64,000 bases of DNA from Sanderia malayensis (GCA_013076295.1 RQOL01000660.1:186001-250000); one strand, 5' to 3'. Shown: positions 42,301 through 54,975, counted from the stretch's first letter. Notes: generated by a model from the letters alone, not told the origin. A program made the numbers and translations.

Positions 42301-45300
42301 ATATGGTGGCTTACTTCTCCGGGGTCCACGCTCCATATAAAGTGTAACATTTGTCTAACTTAATCGATTCATTCTCAGATCCTAGGGTTGTTTATTAAAG
42401 AGAAGATTTTAGGTGGTGGTTTTATCCATTCTTTAAGCCCATTCATCCAAACGTACATCTACGCTACCGTTAATGCAGAGCACTTCAGAGCACTTCCATC
42501 TCTTATCATCCAAGTATTAGATTAGGGAGACTGCAGAAAGGACGACTAATGCTAATTATCATTGCAATTCATCTATCCAACATACAAAATTGATATAAGA
42601 ATTGTTCTCGTATATTGTTGATGCTAACGATTGTAGAACGAGGGTAGAGAGAGAAGCAAATGCAAACCTGTCTTTATTTGATATCAAATTGAATATTTGT
42701 CTTTCTTTCTCAGGCCAGAAGGGCATCGGTTTCAAGTCTGTTTTCAAAGTAACGAATTGCCCCGAGATTCATTCGAATGGTTTTCACATTTGCTTCGATT
42801 CTATCAACGATGCAATGGGATACATTCTACCCGAATGGCGCGAGGCTGGAGATTTCGAAGATCTCACCGACTACACTCCTCCTTCTGTCGATTTGCCATT
42901 GTGAGTTTATGACACTATTGTATTAGTACTTTACTTTAAGCTCTGTACACAGTACATCAATTATAGTTTGGAGTTAAACCAATAGGAAAGGCTTCCGAAC
43001 ACACCCCAACAGCAATTTGTAGTCTTGTATTTTATCTCCCTTAACTGATGTGATTGTTGTTATAAGACAACAAGACAAGAACTGAAATTAATCACAAATT
43101 AAAACACGTTTTTGACATTTTGTAATCTGTGATTGAAGGGATTGAAATATGCTACTCTTCATCGTTAACGTGTAATAAATAAAGTTAGACTTAGTTAAAG
43201 CTGTCATAAATTATGAGCCTTTCTAGTCTTTTTCCTAAATTATGCCTTGAATAGACCATCCTTAGTACAAGGTATAATTATCTTCGAGTCTCGAAAAACT
43301 CTAGTATTTCTTTGAACGTCTGTTATTGAGTTTACAACTGTAAAGCTCTTTTTTTAATTCCTCCAAGGACATGGAAAACTCAAATCAACCTGCCACTCAG
43401 AGAAAACATCACTGCCACGAAAGATACAATTTCGAGATTTCAGGATATTCATCCATCACTACTGCTTTTTCTTAATCGGTTGAGAACAATAATCGTTGAT
43501 GACAGAGTAAGTATCCCTTTGTGAGGCATTGCTATTCTCAAAACTCCTTATGCTTTTGTGAATGCTGCATTTATTGTGCAAGAGGAGAGCTAGTTTTATG
43601 GTTTCGTGAGCTTTTTGAGTTGAGCGTTTCATGATGAACACTGAATGTACCACAAATATCCGAGAATTCATTAAGCCAAGGATGATTTTTGCCATGAAGT
43701 GACAAATAGACCAGATGTTTGATTTCGTATATCACAGAATGCTTTTTATATGTCAGAATGTTGCATCGATAATTTCATTTTATTTGTATAGTTTTTACTC
43801 AGCTACGTGATGTTCTTCATGTTTAACTGATTGGAAATTTAATTTTGCTTTCTAGATCAACAAGAAATGCCTGGTGATGAACAAAAAGGAATGCAGACGG
43901 AATATCGTTGAGCTGACCCAAAACGGAGTCCCTAGCTTATGGTTTGTTGTCACAAAGGACATTGAAAATCATGTACGTGTTTCTTACATCAATTAAATCA
44001 TCTGCATAGGTGCGATTTACGTTTAGGTTGCGCGTTTATTGAATACTTAATTGAAATTAGGGTGCTCAACAGAAAAGAAACGTTTATTTGGCCAGTTTTT
44101 TAACGCAAAAAAGGCCCGAATTAAGTCATTAACCTTGTAATCAATGCGATGTTAATGTATAAGTAATTGTAATAAGTTATTCATTCGCTTTCTTGCCTTT
44201 TAGATCAGAGGAGAAGTAAAAGCAACGGATGTCTCAGTAGCATTTCCCCTGGATGATGCCTCAGCGGCAAGTGATACCAAAACAAAGGTCTGTTCTCCGT
44301 TAATCCATAATTCAAATCGCATTTACTTGGTCGACAATCACAAGATTGCCACTTTGTTTATATTTGTCCCACTTGCTTTCATTGTTGTTACAGTATTTTT
44401 GAATTGGTTTTCTTAGGCCCTTTCGACGCAATCCGTGTACGCATTTTTGCCGCTGAGGAGCTATGGCTTCAAGTTTCTCATCCAGGCCGACTTTGAGATT
44501 CCTTCGTCTCGTGAGGACATTGACCGCGACAGTGCGTGGAATCAAACGATATTGAAAGAACTGCCAAGGGTGGTGGTCGACGCATTTTTCAAATTCAGGG
44601 TGAGAAGTAACTTTTTGTTGTTTGCACGGTTATTTCGTGACTGGAAATTGTATGATAAATTCATTGATATTGTCTCCGCATGGCATTAATGGGGCTTCTT
44701 CTCCTCCCTAATACCCGCGATGTTAGAATCTCAATGTAGCAACCTCTTCTCATAAAACGAGCCCCCATTATCTGGAATTAAACGTATTGTTCTTGGAACT
44801 CTTTTATTATGTCCAACATATTCTCTTACACGAGCTCTCGCCATAAAGAAATACTGTTTTATTCTTTGCTAAGGTTTGTAATACAATTATTCCCCCTTAA
44901 TTAAATGAAATGCTGATACATAAGCTATCAACGAAGGAGTTGTGCTGTGGAAATAACATTTCGTCTGCTGTCGATTCTTGATTTTAGGACGATGAAACGG
45001 ATCCATTGTATGCAACTATACGAGTGTTTCAATTTCTACCGTTGGAAAGCGAGATATTGGGCGTATTCAAACCCATTGCGCGCAAGATACTGCAACTGAT
45101 GCAAAAGGAGCATTGCATACCAGTTGTTACGGAAGTAAATTGCGAAGATGGAGGCGAAACGGAGACTCCGCCATCTTGGATGATGCCCTCCGAAGTGATT
45201 CTTGGGGATCCAAATTTGAGGAAAATTATTACTCCATCAGAGCTGAAAAGGTTTGTAATTAGCTGTTTTGCTTAATAATGTTTTGCTATTAAAATCCAAG

Positions 45301-48300
45301 TGAGTGACAAAGCGGAATATCAGTATAATGAACTTTAAAATTGCTTTTAAAATCGGAAACATGGCAAAACATTGAAAGTGAAATTTTGACCTAGCTCTGC
45401 CGATAATGCGAAAACAGTCCTCACTGTAGTTTTGAGTACATTCTGGGTTGTCGAGTAAATGTTGGCCTATAGCGGAGTCGTGTTTTAGAGTTTTAGAAGT
45501 TTTAGAGGCGCGAGATGGTTGTTCTCGTTGCGGAACCATTTTAGCGGTCTATACACACGTTGGGATTCCTTTTGTGCCAAGAAATTCAAAATTAACCTTA
45601 TCAACACTTTGGTTCACCGGGCACTCATGATTTGTTCTAAACCAAAAGTCAGTTTCGAATTGGACACAATAAAAACTATCCTCATCCACAATGGCTATCC
45701 AGAAGACACCATTTTAAGTACTTTTCGTAAGAAAATCGCAGATTTCTCGGTTGACAAAAAGTTTGGTCCGCAAAAGTGCCCTGTTTATCTAAAACTACCC
45801 TATATCGGCAACGTTTCCACGCGATTTGAAAAACAACTTAAAACAGCCATAAGCAAATGCTACACTACAGTCAACCCCCGTCTGGTGTTTAGTGGCAAAA
45901 AGATCCTACCCCCCATCCGTAAAGATAGTGTTCCTACCACACAAAAAAGTCTCGTAGTCTACGAATTCTCGTGCCCGTGTGATTCCAGGTACGTAGGTCG
46001 CACATCTCAGCGGTTATGCGATAGGATTAAACAACACGTGCCCATACGCCAACATACGCCAAAAAATGGTTCCGCAACGAGAACAACCATCTCGCGCCTC
46101 TAAAACATCTAAAACACGACTCCGCTATAGGCCAACATTTACTCGACAACCCAGAATGTGCTCAAAACTACAGTGAGGACTGTTTTCGCATTATCGGCAG
46201 AGCTAGGTCAAAATTTCACTTAGGAATTTTAGAATCTGTCTACATCAAAACCATGGATCCCATATTGTGTAGACAGAAAGAGTTCGTTTTCCCACTGGGA
46301 CTCTTTCAATAATCTATTGTTCGCCAATGGCCAATGATTGGCCAATTTCGATCCTCTTCTGGGTATAATTGTTCGTTAGGTTTTCATTTTCGTTCTCTTT
46401 CTGACGTACTACTCTGATGAGTGTCAGACGAAAAGCTTTAGTATTTACTATGTTTCGCCATGTTTCCGATTTTCAAAGCAATTTTGAAGTTCTGTACCGA
46501 TCAAATAATGAACTTTGGTGAGGATATTGTTCAAGCGAGGTGAGATTTTGCATTGGGTTGCATTGATTTTGCATTTTTGTTCAAGGGACCTTGCAGTTAG
46601 TTGTTCATGCAGGGGTTTTCATTTCGTGTACCATATGCATTTTAACTTACTTTAATCGGAGAAACTTTCGCGAGATAAACTTTCGCGAGGCGAAAAACTC
46701 GTGAAATTTTTTGGACAAACTTTCGCGAATTTACAAATCGAAAAAATTTTGCGAGATAAACTTTCGCGGATAGAGAAATTATATAAAATATTTTACACAT
46801 TTCTGTACATTTGAACAGGTTTTACAGATATAATTGGTTATATTTTCTTTGCGAATTTGAGTTTTAGAAAAATTTTGCGAGATAAACTTTCGCGAATTGC
46901 AATTTTGAAAAAATTCGCGCGTCAAACTTTCGAAAATGGCCAAAATTCGCGAAAGTTTATCTCGCGAAAGTTTCTCCGAAAAGTAGTTCGGTTGTTATGT
47001 TATCTTGTTATATTCCATTTTAGCCACAAGCTGATCATATTCGATTATACATATTAGCCAGCATTTTATTTTCTTTCACAGGTATTTGAATCTGAATTAC
47101 ATTTGCACGGAGCTGCAAGAAAACGTCAATTCAGCTTTGCTCACAACGTTGGGTGTGCATTCAGAAAAGCTCGACCATTTGTTGGAGATTTGTAAATCCC
47201 ACTTGAAAGCGATGACACAACAGCATGGGGTTACGTCAAAACTGGTTCAATGGATTGGCAAATGGTTCCTCAGTGTGTCGGACTATCTGGAGAGACACTA
47301 CGATGTCAGCCAAGAAAGTAAACAGAAGATTCGCAATGCTTCTGTCTTTCCTCTAACCAACGGTGAAATTGTCAACATGCTTGATTTTGCCTTATTCTTT
47401 CCGACCACCAAAAAAGCTTCACGTTCAAAGCAAGGTAATATGCTGCTCATTTATACTTTGATATTCAGCTTAATTCAATCACAATTTATATATGAGTATG
47501 TTGTATGAAACATCGCATTACCAACTAGCTTAAGGCTTCTTAATTTTACTATTATTAAATTTGTTGTTTTTTCAGAATTTGTGCCATTTCATCGATTTTC
47601 TGCACTGACTTTTGATCGATTAATTTTCACATTTTCTTGCAGTCCACAAAAGTATTTCTCAGGTGGAAGAAGATTTGAACACATTGAGCAGTTGTCTATT
47701 TGACGAACTGGACAAGATCGAGGAACTAAAAGTGAAAAGACTTTTGACTGATCTCGGAATCAAACAAATCTCTCCCGAAGTCGTCGTCAAAAATCACATT
47801 TTGCCTGCGCTGAAACAGGGGATTTGGAAGGTAACGCCTGCGTTGTTTAGCACTACGTTTTTCTTAGAGCTAAGCTAAGAGCTGAGCCATGTTACGGAGA
47901 GAGAGAAAGAGTTGACTATCAGAGGGGATTTGCTTATTTATGTTTAATTGTGAAGTCTTGTTGGATTTGACAGGAACATCTCCTTTACCCGTATGCGGTC
48001 TACATCAAGGAGCAATACGCAGTTGACTCCTCAACTATTGACATGGAAGCTCTGAAGGCCTGTGTTGTTGTTCAGACCAGTCGAGGTCCCGTTAACCCAG
48101 CCAAGGAGCAAGTTTATTTCACGGAAAAGTTTGGTAACTCTGTCAATTTAAAGGCGATGTTTGGAAGTAAGTTGTGCGCACACAGTTATACTTATTGTTG
48201 CTAATATACCGATGTCTGTGTGATAGATTGAATACTATGGGAGACGCGCTGCGGTAAATCTAAAAAGGAGGCAAAACGAACTTTTTCGGAAGTTTGTCTT

Positions 48301-51300
48301 TGATATGCTGGGAGTTCATCAAAAACATCAGCTGTTCCATGAAGCAGTGCAAGGGAAAAAATGTGCAGTTCTTTATAATGAGGGGATTAAACGATGGGTA
48401 TCAGCGGTGGGGAAGGGGTTTAAAACGAGATTTGCTACAAAGAGTCGAATTTTGGCCATTTATTAATAAGTATAGTACATTCATTTGTGATATTTTGTGA
48501 CTTTTTCTTCATTTCAGGTTTTAAATGGATAATGATCGACCCTATCTATTTGCAAGATTCAAAGAATCCCAACGATGTCAAAGCTTGGGAGAAATTTCTC
48601 ACGAAGCTCGGGGTGTCGCATTTTCCAAAAATGAAACGGAGGACAGTTCGGTTGGATACATCGGAATTGGTAATTTTTCATTTATTCGTTTGTATTATAA
48701 ATAGTGTTGAGCCCTCACAACGTAGTGATTCCCGAATGGAGCAATAGTTGTTTACAACACATGGTCTTATGAAAGCCCGGGCTGATTGTAACTTTCAGAG
48801 AATTTCAATTGTCTGGATGTTTACTTCGCTAGACTTTGTTTGTTGTAGTTTTTTTGTATAGTTTTGTCTGTGTGTTTTTTCCATAGTTTTAATCTATATC
48901 TATCGTTTTTGCTATCATTCAAGGAAATATGATAAATAAAGAAGGAAAAGCATACATTTTTAGCTAGTTATTCACTGCAATTTTTTTGTTTTTGTTGTCA
49001 GATGCAATTCATTTTGTTCAAATTCATTCCTTTTGCATTTTTGCATTTCGCTGACTTTTCTCGTAGGCCGACAGTCCTTGGTTCATCTATGCGAAATCAT
49101 GGCAACCGACAGAAGATGGAGTCTATGACATTGACGATTTGTGGTGCGAAGAATTTGAAGCGATCATGCAATCCAACGACCCGCAACAGCTCTGTGCATT
49201 GGCATTGGAGCTTGACAAACGATGGAAGAGCAATTTTGGCCACATTGAAAGACATGCATGCCAAGTGCGAGGCTCAAATGGTGAAAATGTTTGCACAACA
49301 TTATGCTCGCTGCTTGCCAACTTGAAATCACGGCGCTGGATGCCTGGAAAACAAACTTACCCCGAGACCACAGTGTCCCTTTTTGCTCCTGCCGAGTTGT
49401 ATCTCAGACGACCTGAGGTGGTGGCGTGTTTCTCTGATTTTTGCACGTACTTTGTCGGGGAACTGACAGAGCCATTGTTTGTCGAATCAATCGGGATTCA
49501 ACACATGGTCAGCGTTGAGGAATTGTTTCGAAGAATTGACACGTGGTCAAGAATAGAAGATTTCTCCACCAGCATCAATCACATGATCAACATCTACCAT
49601 TTTATGAAGGACCATTCGCACGAAGTCGATGCTACTGAGTTCGACAAGCCAATCATCTTCGTACCCGAGGAAAGAGGAACAGATCCAAGTTTTAAAGTAA
49701 GAGGATCGTTTTGCTTGAAGAAAGAAGTTTGTTTATACGACCACTCGACCATCTATGCCAGATACAGTAGTCTTTTCCCCAGCAGACGACATCTGCTTTT
49801 TCAGTTTTATCCCAAAGACATTCTGCAGTTCTTTGTGGATTTGGTCAAGGTTGACAGCACGCCCAACGTTCGCGAATACGTGAATATGGCGTGCATTCTT
49901 GCCGATGACATCACGCTACCCGACCAAGCCCGTGTAGATGACCTAATGGTTGTATTTGCAACGTTGGGTGAGAAGTGCCTTAAGGTGGCCGGCTACAGGC
50001 TCAGGAAAAAACGACCATATTCACTCCAAACGGCTATTTTAAGAAAACCACGACACTTAGAATGATAAAATTTTCCAGGAATTGAAATAAAGACTTGGAA
50101 AAGCGAGAATTGTAAAAAAATATTGAAAATCTTGCAAACTAGACAGGGGGTTGTGTCATAAACAAACCACCTTAAATTCCGTCTGCAGCGTCTATCTTTA
50201 AGGCACGTGAATATTTATGTCTGGGATGACATGGTAAACATTACTTGTCCTACCCTTCATGAAATGACTGTGGTGAATTTCAAAAAATATAAAGACGGGG
50301 GTTCATACCTGCAAAAAACTGTTTTTTCAGGAAATTTTTTTTCAATAACAGTAAATGAAAATTTGAAAACAGTCATGTCATAGAGCATTACAAAATACAT
50401 ATTGCATGAAAATTTAAGACTGATATCTCAATCTAATCAAAAGTTATAGTCCGCAGACCAACTGCAGTATGCGAAAATGAAGTTTCTAGAAAACGAGCCT
50501 TAAAGTTTTGACAATATCAGCAGGCTATTTTCAAAATCCTGTGTAACTTTGCAGCTAAGAAAATGATATTTAAAACTGAACTGTGCATAATTATACCTAC
50601 TGATACAAAAAACATTAAAAAATTTTTGAATTAAGCAAAACTGTCCCAAAAAGATGGGGGTCATGTCAAAATAATATAAGTCATTTCTTCAATCGTTTTT
50701 GTCTCTCTTCCTTCACTCAGAAGATTTGTTTTCATCAACAAAACTTATGGCTCCACAGACTATTCTTCTGTCAGTGATAGCAAAACCAACATGAAAATTT
50801 CATTCAGGGGGTTTCTGGGCACCACAGGCATGAGCAATATAACCTGGTCCATTTTCTGTCACACCTTTCCGTTTGGCCCTCAGTTTCCTTCTCTGTAGTT
50901 GTATTTTCATTGATATCTTTTTAGCAGAATGACTCAATTTTTTGCTTCTGAGTATGGCAAATTGATGTGCAAAATGAGCAGACTTGGCATTAATGTGAAA
51001 CGATGTATTTGCTTCAGCCCTTAAGCTTGTTGAGAAGCTGGACTCATTTTGGCAAATGTTACACTTGAGGGCAAACCTTTGGGCCAAGCCAAGCCTTTTT
51101 TTTCTGTTTTAACCTCTAGCAGAGAAAGTCTGCTTCTTGGACTTTTGCATTTCTTGCAAATAGCTGCCTTTAAAATGCAATCACGGAGGTTGTGTAAGTC
51201 CACCAAAGAACAGCCTTGTGCTTGTGCAAATTCAGTTTTTCTTGATTTTCTCAGTCCTAACTCTGCTGGCTTTTTCCTGTGTTCCTGGTCAAAAAGCTCT

Positions 51301-54134
51301 TTTTTATTGGACTCATGTTAACAAAATAGGAATTTAAAAGCTTTTTTCGTCACATTATCCACTCGTTTGAATATTTTGTTTTGTTTGTTTGGGGTAGAAC
51401 TCTCAAGCAGTAAGCTGTCCGTTGCATTTTCCAGTTCACGAGAAGGTACGGGCCTAGACTCGTCTGCATAATCTAAACCACCAGTTTCAGCCGATTTCTG
51501 ACAAAGTTTGCATTACAGAATTTGCTTTTAATCTTGCTACAACGCGAGCTTTCATTATCTTGATTAATATCCTTAATCGAGATACGAAGGACGAGACAAA
51601 AATATACGATTGTCAGATATCAAAAACTTTTTAGAAATTTTCACGTGGGAATGGTGTTCTCAAATGGGTGAAGGCAAAAAGTAGAATTTCATGCTACTTT
51701 AAGCCTGTCTATACACAGCCTCGTGTTGACAAATATCCTGAAGAAGTGTTTCAGCCATTTCGACTTCTCTGCACTTTCTTGGGGGCAAAACATTGACATT
51801 TTGTCTCCCTAACAACAGAAACACATGGTTGCTAAGGAGGTGAAATTTGGTACTTCCAAAAAAACAATGATTTTGCCCATGATATAGTTAATTCCTTGCA
51901 AAAACGGCCGAGCATCATATTTTTAAATAGTTGTAGATAAGTTTTATTGAAAAAAAAAATTTTGAAAAAAATATTTTTTGTTGACCAAACAGGCTGTAGC
52001 CGGCCACCTTAATGGAGACGTCCGCGAAGAACTCCCGATCTCATCAGATACCAAACTTGATGTCTTCTATGCTCAAGTGAAAGACTGCTTGGACGAAACA
52101 ATGACTAACTTTGTGCTGTCTAATGTGAAGGGTGAATGCGTTTTTCCAACACTCAAAGGACGCTTTGTCAAAGTTACCGACAAACCTTTGATAGCCGATG
52201 CTGAACAGGAGAGAGAAATATTCAGCGAGTCAGAAGCAGTTTACTTTATGGATGTTCATTCACAAATAAGAGATTGGTTCAGCGGTAAACCGTTGCGTAT
52301 AACAAGAGATATTGGTGATGGAAGGGCTTTGAGACAGCTGATCAGAGGCGTTTTGGCTTTCTTTTGCGTTTGCAATATTGATTTACTGTCTTCCGTTGTG
52401 TGTCCTTTGGATATTATTCCAGAGAACTCTGAAATTGGATGCTACCAATGGGAAAAGGAATTTTCCACGTCTCTGCCATACATTCAGAGATATTTGTACT
52501 TCAAGGAGAAAGACCTGTACGATGCCCTCGTCAAGGAAGACATCAAAGGCCAATTGAAGGGAATGAACATTTTTATTGTTAACTCCCTGACAGCACTCTA
52601 CCGGATTAAAAACCATGACGACGTTACAGTGAAGAAGACGAAAAAGGTTGCCTTTGAACAGACGTCTTCCGAAAATGTTGCCAAGACATATTTCTATATA
52701 TGTCGTGATTTCTTGAATGAGAAAGATGATATTGTAGCGGAATTTCTGAAGATCTTCACAAAGAGCAACACCGAATTAGATAATAAGATTTTGGATCTAC
52801 TTCTTGTGTTGTCTCCCAAAGATGCGGCCAAAAAAGAAAGTTTCCTGAAGGGCAGAAAAATCGAAAATCTTCCCAAGAATGAAGCAGCGTGGCACGTGCC
52901 TCACACGACAAAGCCTCCAGAAGTCAAAAGGTTACCATCAGTTCCTACCGCGGATCAACCAGAACGCGATGGGTCGCTAACTTGTTGGCCACCTCCAAAG
53001 CCATTAGCTGACGGTACGATGGACAACCAGAGGAACCGAAACGCTCCCAAACCGAACGAGTTGAGCCAGTGGGTCGTGCCAGCTCCACCGGAATCAATGC
53101 CACTGGAAGGAAATGCGCGTGTGGAGGCTGGTGTTATTAATTCGTCCGAAAGTGGTCAAATGAAACGGCAAGTTAGTGATTCGGGAATGAAAGATGGAAG
53201 GAGAGTCGATCAAGCTTCGAGAAAAGATGAAATGGTGGCTAATAACATGGGTAATCATGCTGTTTTGGGTGGCACCAAGATCAGAATGAAAGGTAAAGAT
53301 GGTGGATGCTTGGAGGAGAAAGCCTTGGGTGATAAAGGTAAGCTTGACGCTGAAGAGGATGCAGCTGGAAGTCAAGCGAGTGCCGCTGCCGATCTTCAGA
53401 ATGCCACAGCCGTTGCCTCGAATGCCACTACCGATCCACAGAACACCGAATCCGAACCAGGGAACGTCACTGTCGGTCCGCAGGTTGCCGCCACCGCTTC
53501 GCAGAATACCAACGGCCTTGTTCTGGATGATGGACCTCAGGCTCAGGCAAACGTAAATGAACATCAGTGCAATATTGTCGGGACACAAATGCAGACTGGT
53601 GCAACTCAACCGCCTGCTGGCTTCATTGTAACGCTACCAACCCACAACCTTCCCGAAACCTTACACTGTGCGTATGAAAACATTGAGTGCGGAAGAGTCA
53701 ACGATGGAGTTAAGCGCATGACCATGAATATCAATGCTGGCAGCGTGGAATCAGACGTGATTGGCAGAATTGGCGAGGAAATTGTCTACAACGAGTTGCT
53801 GCGGAGAAATGCGACACCGCAGACAACAAGGATTGTCTGGGTGAACGAGAAGGGAGAGAGCAAGCTGCCTTTTGATATCGTGATTGAAACGAGACTGGAA
53901 AACAGCAAACCACAACAAGACTTCATTGAAGTGAAGTCTACCAATGCAGTTGGTGATAAACCATTTGAAATTTCTTCGCAAGAGCTCAGATTTGCATTTG
54001 AACGCGGAGAGAATTACCATATCTATCGAGTGTGTGGAATTACTACTTTGTGTGACCAAATCGTCATTAAACGCCTGGCAGGCCTCGCGAAATTCATTGA
54101 CAGAAATGTTGTGAAGCTTTTTGTTGTACTTTAA
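36314..54134 (+). CDS. Giant protein NO VEIN-like: HSP90-type ATPase plus DUF3883, exon 18 interrupted by a transposon
   Basis: Eighteen exons: 36314-37327, 37428-37775, 38161-38692, 38905-39203, 39610-40272, 40612-40993, 41437-41901, 42714-42900, 43368-43506, 43856-43972, 44204-44287, 44417-44599, 44988-45250, 47082-47434, 47643-47830, 47974-48166, 48518-48669 and 49067-54134. Phases close throughout. Without the insertion the CDS is 8,601 nt, 2,866 residues, close to plant NO VEIN. Residues 1-75 (LEIQELLHSNNGMLRFDEF) look like a winged-helix/LOTUS-like fold. At about 1150-1330 is a GHKL ATPase: ELVQNADDNDY (N-box), LNNECGF, CDVGKSTK and GQKGIGFKSVFK. The C-terminal 130 residues are DUF3883 with IGRIGEEIVY, PFDIVI and FIEVKST, a PD-(D/E)XK nuclease-like core (about D2781, E2799, K2801). 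A low-complexity Ala/Thr/Asn-rich linker precedes it. Plant NO VEIN acts in cell fate and auxin patterning; the animal role is unknown. A 2,025-bp element splits exon 18 after about residue 2159. Confidence 0.9.
41977..42250. mobile_element. MITE of the CCGTAAATCCTCGAATAAG family in an intron
   Basis: Begins TGCCGTAAATCCTCGAAT, followed by several AATAAGCCCCCA words, and ends GGGGGCTTATTCGAGTATTTACGGTA in two segments. Same family as 25380-25785. Sits in intron 7 of the NO VEIN-like gene. Confidence 0.75.
45377..46313 (+). mobile_element. Truncated Penelope-like element with inverted duplication
   Basis: The plus strand encodes the C-terminal part of a Penelope-like polyprotein: TLVHRALMICSKPKVSFEL, then YIGNVSTRFEKQLK, then the GIY-YIG-type endonuclease motif CPCDSRYVGRTSQRLCDRIK. 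Downstream, after a frameshift near 46063 in an A-run, the end of the ORF continues with SAIGQHLLDNPECAQNY and finishes KEFVFPLGLFQ at about 46313. A left arm (45377-45543) is the inverted copy of 46063-46220, a structure often made by Penelope insertion. The RT core is missing, so the copy is 5'-truncated. It lies in intron 13 of the NO VEIN-like gene. Confidence 0.85.
46656..46981. mobile_element. MITE built from TTTCGCGA repeats
   Basis: Begins CGGAGAAACTTTCGCGAG and ends with the complement CTCGCGAAAGTTTCTCCG. The interior repeats CGCGAGATAAACTTTCGCG in both orientations. Located in intron 13 of the NO VEIN-like gene, downstream of the Penelope-like fragment. Confidence 0.75.
49980..52012. 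mobile_element. Kolobok/Mutator-like DNA transposon in a coding exon
   Basis: The element is 49984-52008, 2,025 bp. TTAA flanks it on both sides (49980-49983 and 52009-52012). The termini are the inverted repeat GGTGGCCGGCTACAG and its exact complement. The TTAA duplication fits Kolobok or piggyBac; the inner coding remnant does not look like piggyBac. It sits in an exon and the coding frame on either side joins exactly across one TTAA, so the host gene was intact before insertion. Confidence 0.9.
50800..51321 (-). pseudogene. Transposase N-terminal fragment inside the TTAA element
   Basis: Two overlapping minus-strand frames form one degenerate coding region: SLVDLHNLRDCILKAAICKK, then ICKKCKSPRSRLSLLEVK, and, in a shifted frame, AQRFALKCNICQNESSFST and SFHINAKSAHFAHQFA. 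The pattern of a CxxC pair, a Leu/Ser-rich strand, FALKCxxC and FxIN resembles the start of the Mutator-like transposase domain (Pfam PF20700) found in many invertebrate elements. At least one frameshift lies near 51095 in a T-run, and the catalytic part is absent, so this copy is non-autonomous. Confidence 0.6.
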
Positions 54135-54975
54135 GGTGTAATAACATGGAACATAAACTATCATAAGGTTTTCTTTCCAATTTTTTGAACACTGTTTAAT
54201 TTGAGGAGCTAGGGGAAATTAGGATATAGTCATATTCTACAGTAGATAAAACTTTTATTACTATTATTATTATCATTTTGATTATTATTCATGTTCACAT
54301 TTATTGAATTATATAAATAACTTATGGTTTTAGTAGTAAATTTTTAATAGTTTTAGCACGCATCGTGCCAAATATCTTTCTGTACGGAACGTTTGTGCAA
54401 TAAAGAGTGATCGTTTTTTTTTATTCTCCATGTATATCATAATTTTATAATTTGTTATGTTTGATTTCATGTTTTGTTACAACTGTTGTGTTGTACTGTT
54501 CCTTTAACGTCGCTTGATTACTTTTGTGTTTTTTATTATTTGTACCAAGCATCTTTAAGCCTTCGTGTAAATTATAGTAATCAAACTTACTTTTATCCCC
54601 CTTTACCTCTTGAATGTCAGATTTAATTTAGTCATTGAAGATTCAATAGCTCAAAATACTGTCTAATCTACTTTCATTCTCTGTCTTCCTGGCCCAATTA
54701 TGAACAATTTTAGCTGATTTCATATTTCACAAAGCTTTTATGTTTTTAAATTTATTACTATTGAAAGCAAAGAAAGGATGGGAGGGCTTTAACTATTCTT
54801 TGACTTTTTCTAAGGGTCCTCTTTCTGTTCTATCTTTTTATTGCTCCAATCCAATTCCTTTCCTCTCACTTCTTGTTCATTATGGCAAGAACAAAGAACG
54901 ATTATTTTACGAAAGGAAGCGGATGAATTATGCCACAGCTATAATGTACTAATAAATTATTAATGTGACTGCTTC
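54135..54975. other. 3' flank of the NO VEIN-like gene and TRPM upstream region
   Basis: AT-rich. An AATAAA signal follows the stop at about 54400, suggesting the 3' UTR ends there. The remainder is the presumed TRPM promoter and leader; no specific site recognised. Confidence 0.45.

Noticed and set aside
49984..52008. piggyBac assignment of the TTAA element
   Set aside because: The coding remnant has a Mutator-like zinc-ribbon pattern rather than piggyBac features, and the ends do not start with CCC.
53094..53609. 171-residue minus-strand frame
   Set aside because: Antisense of the low-complexity linker of the NO VEIN-like protein.
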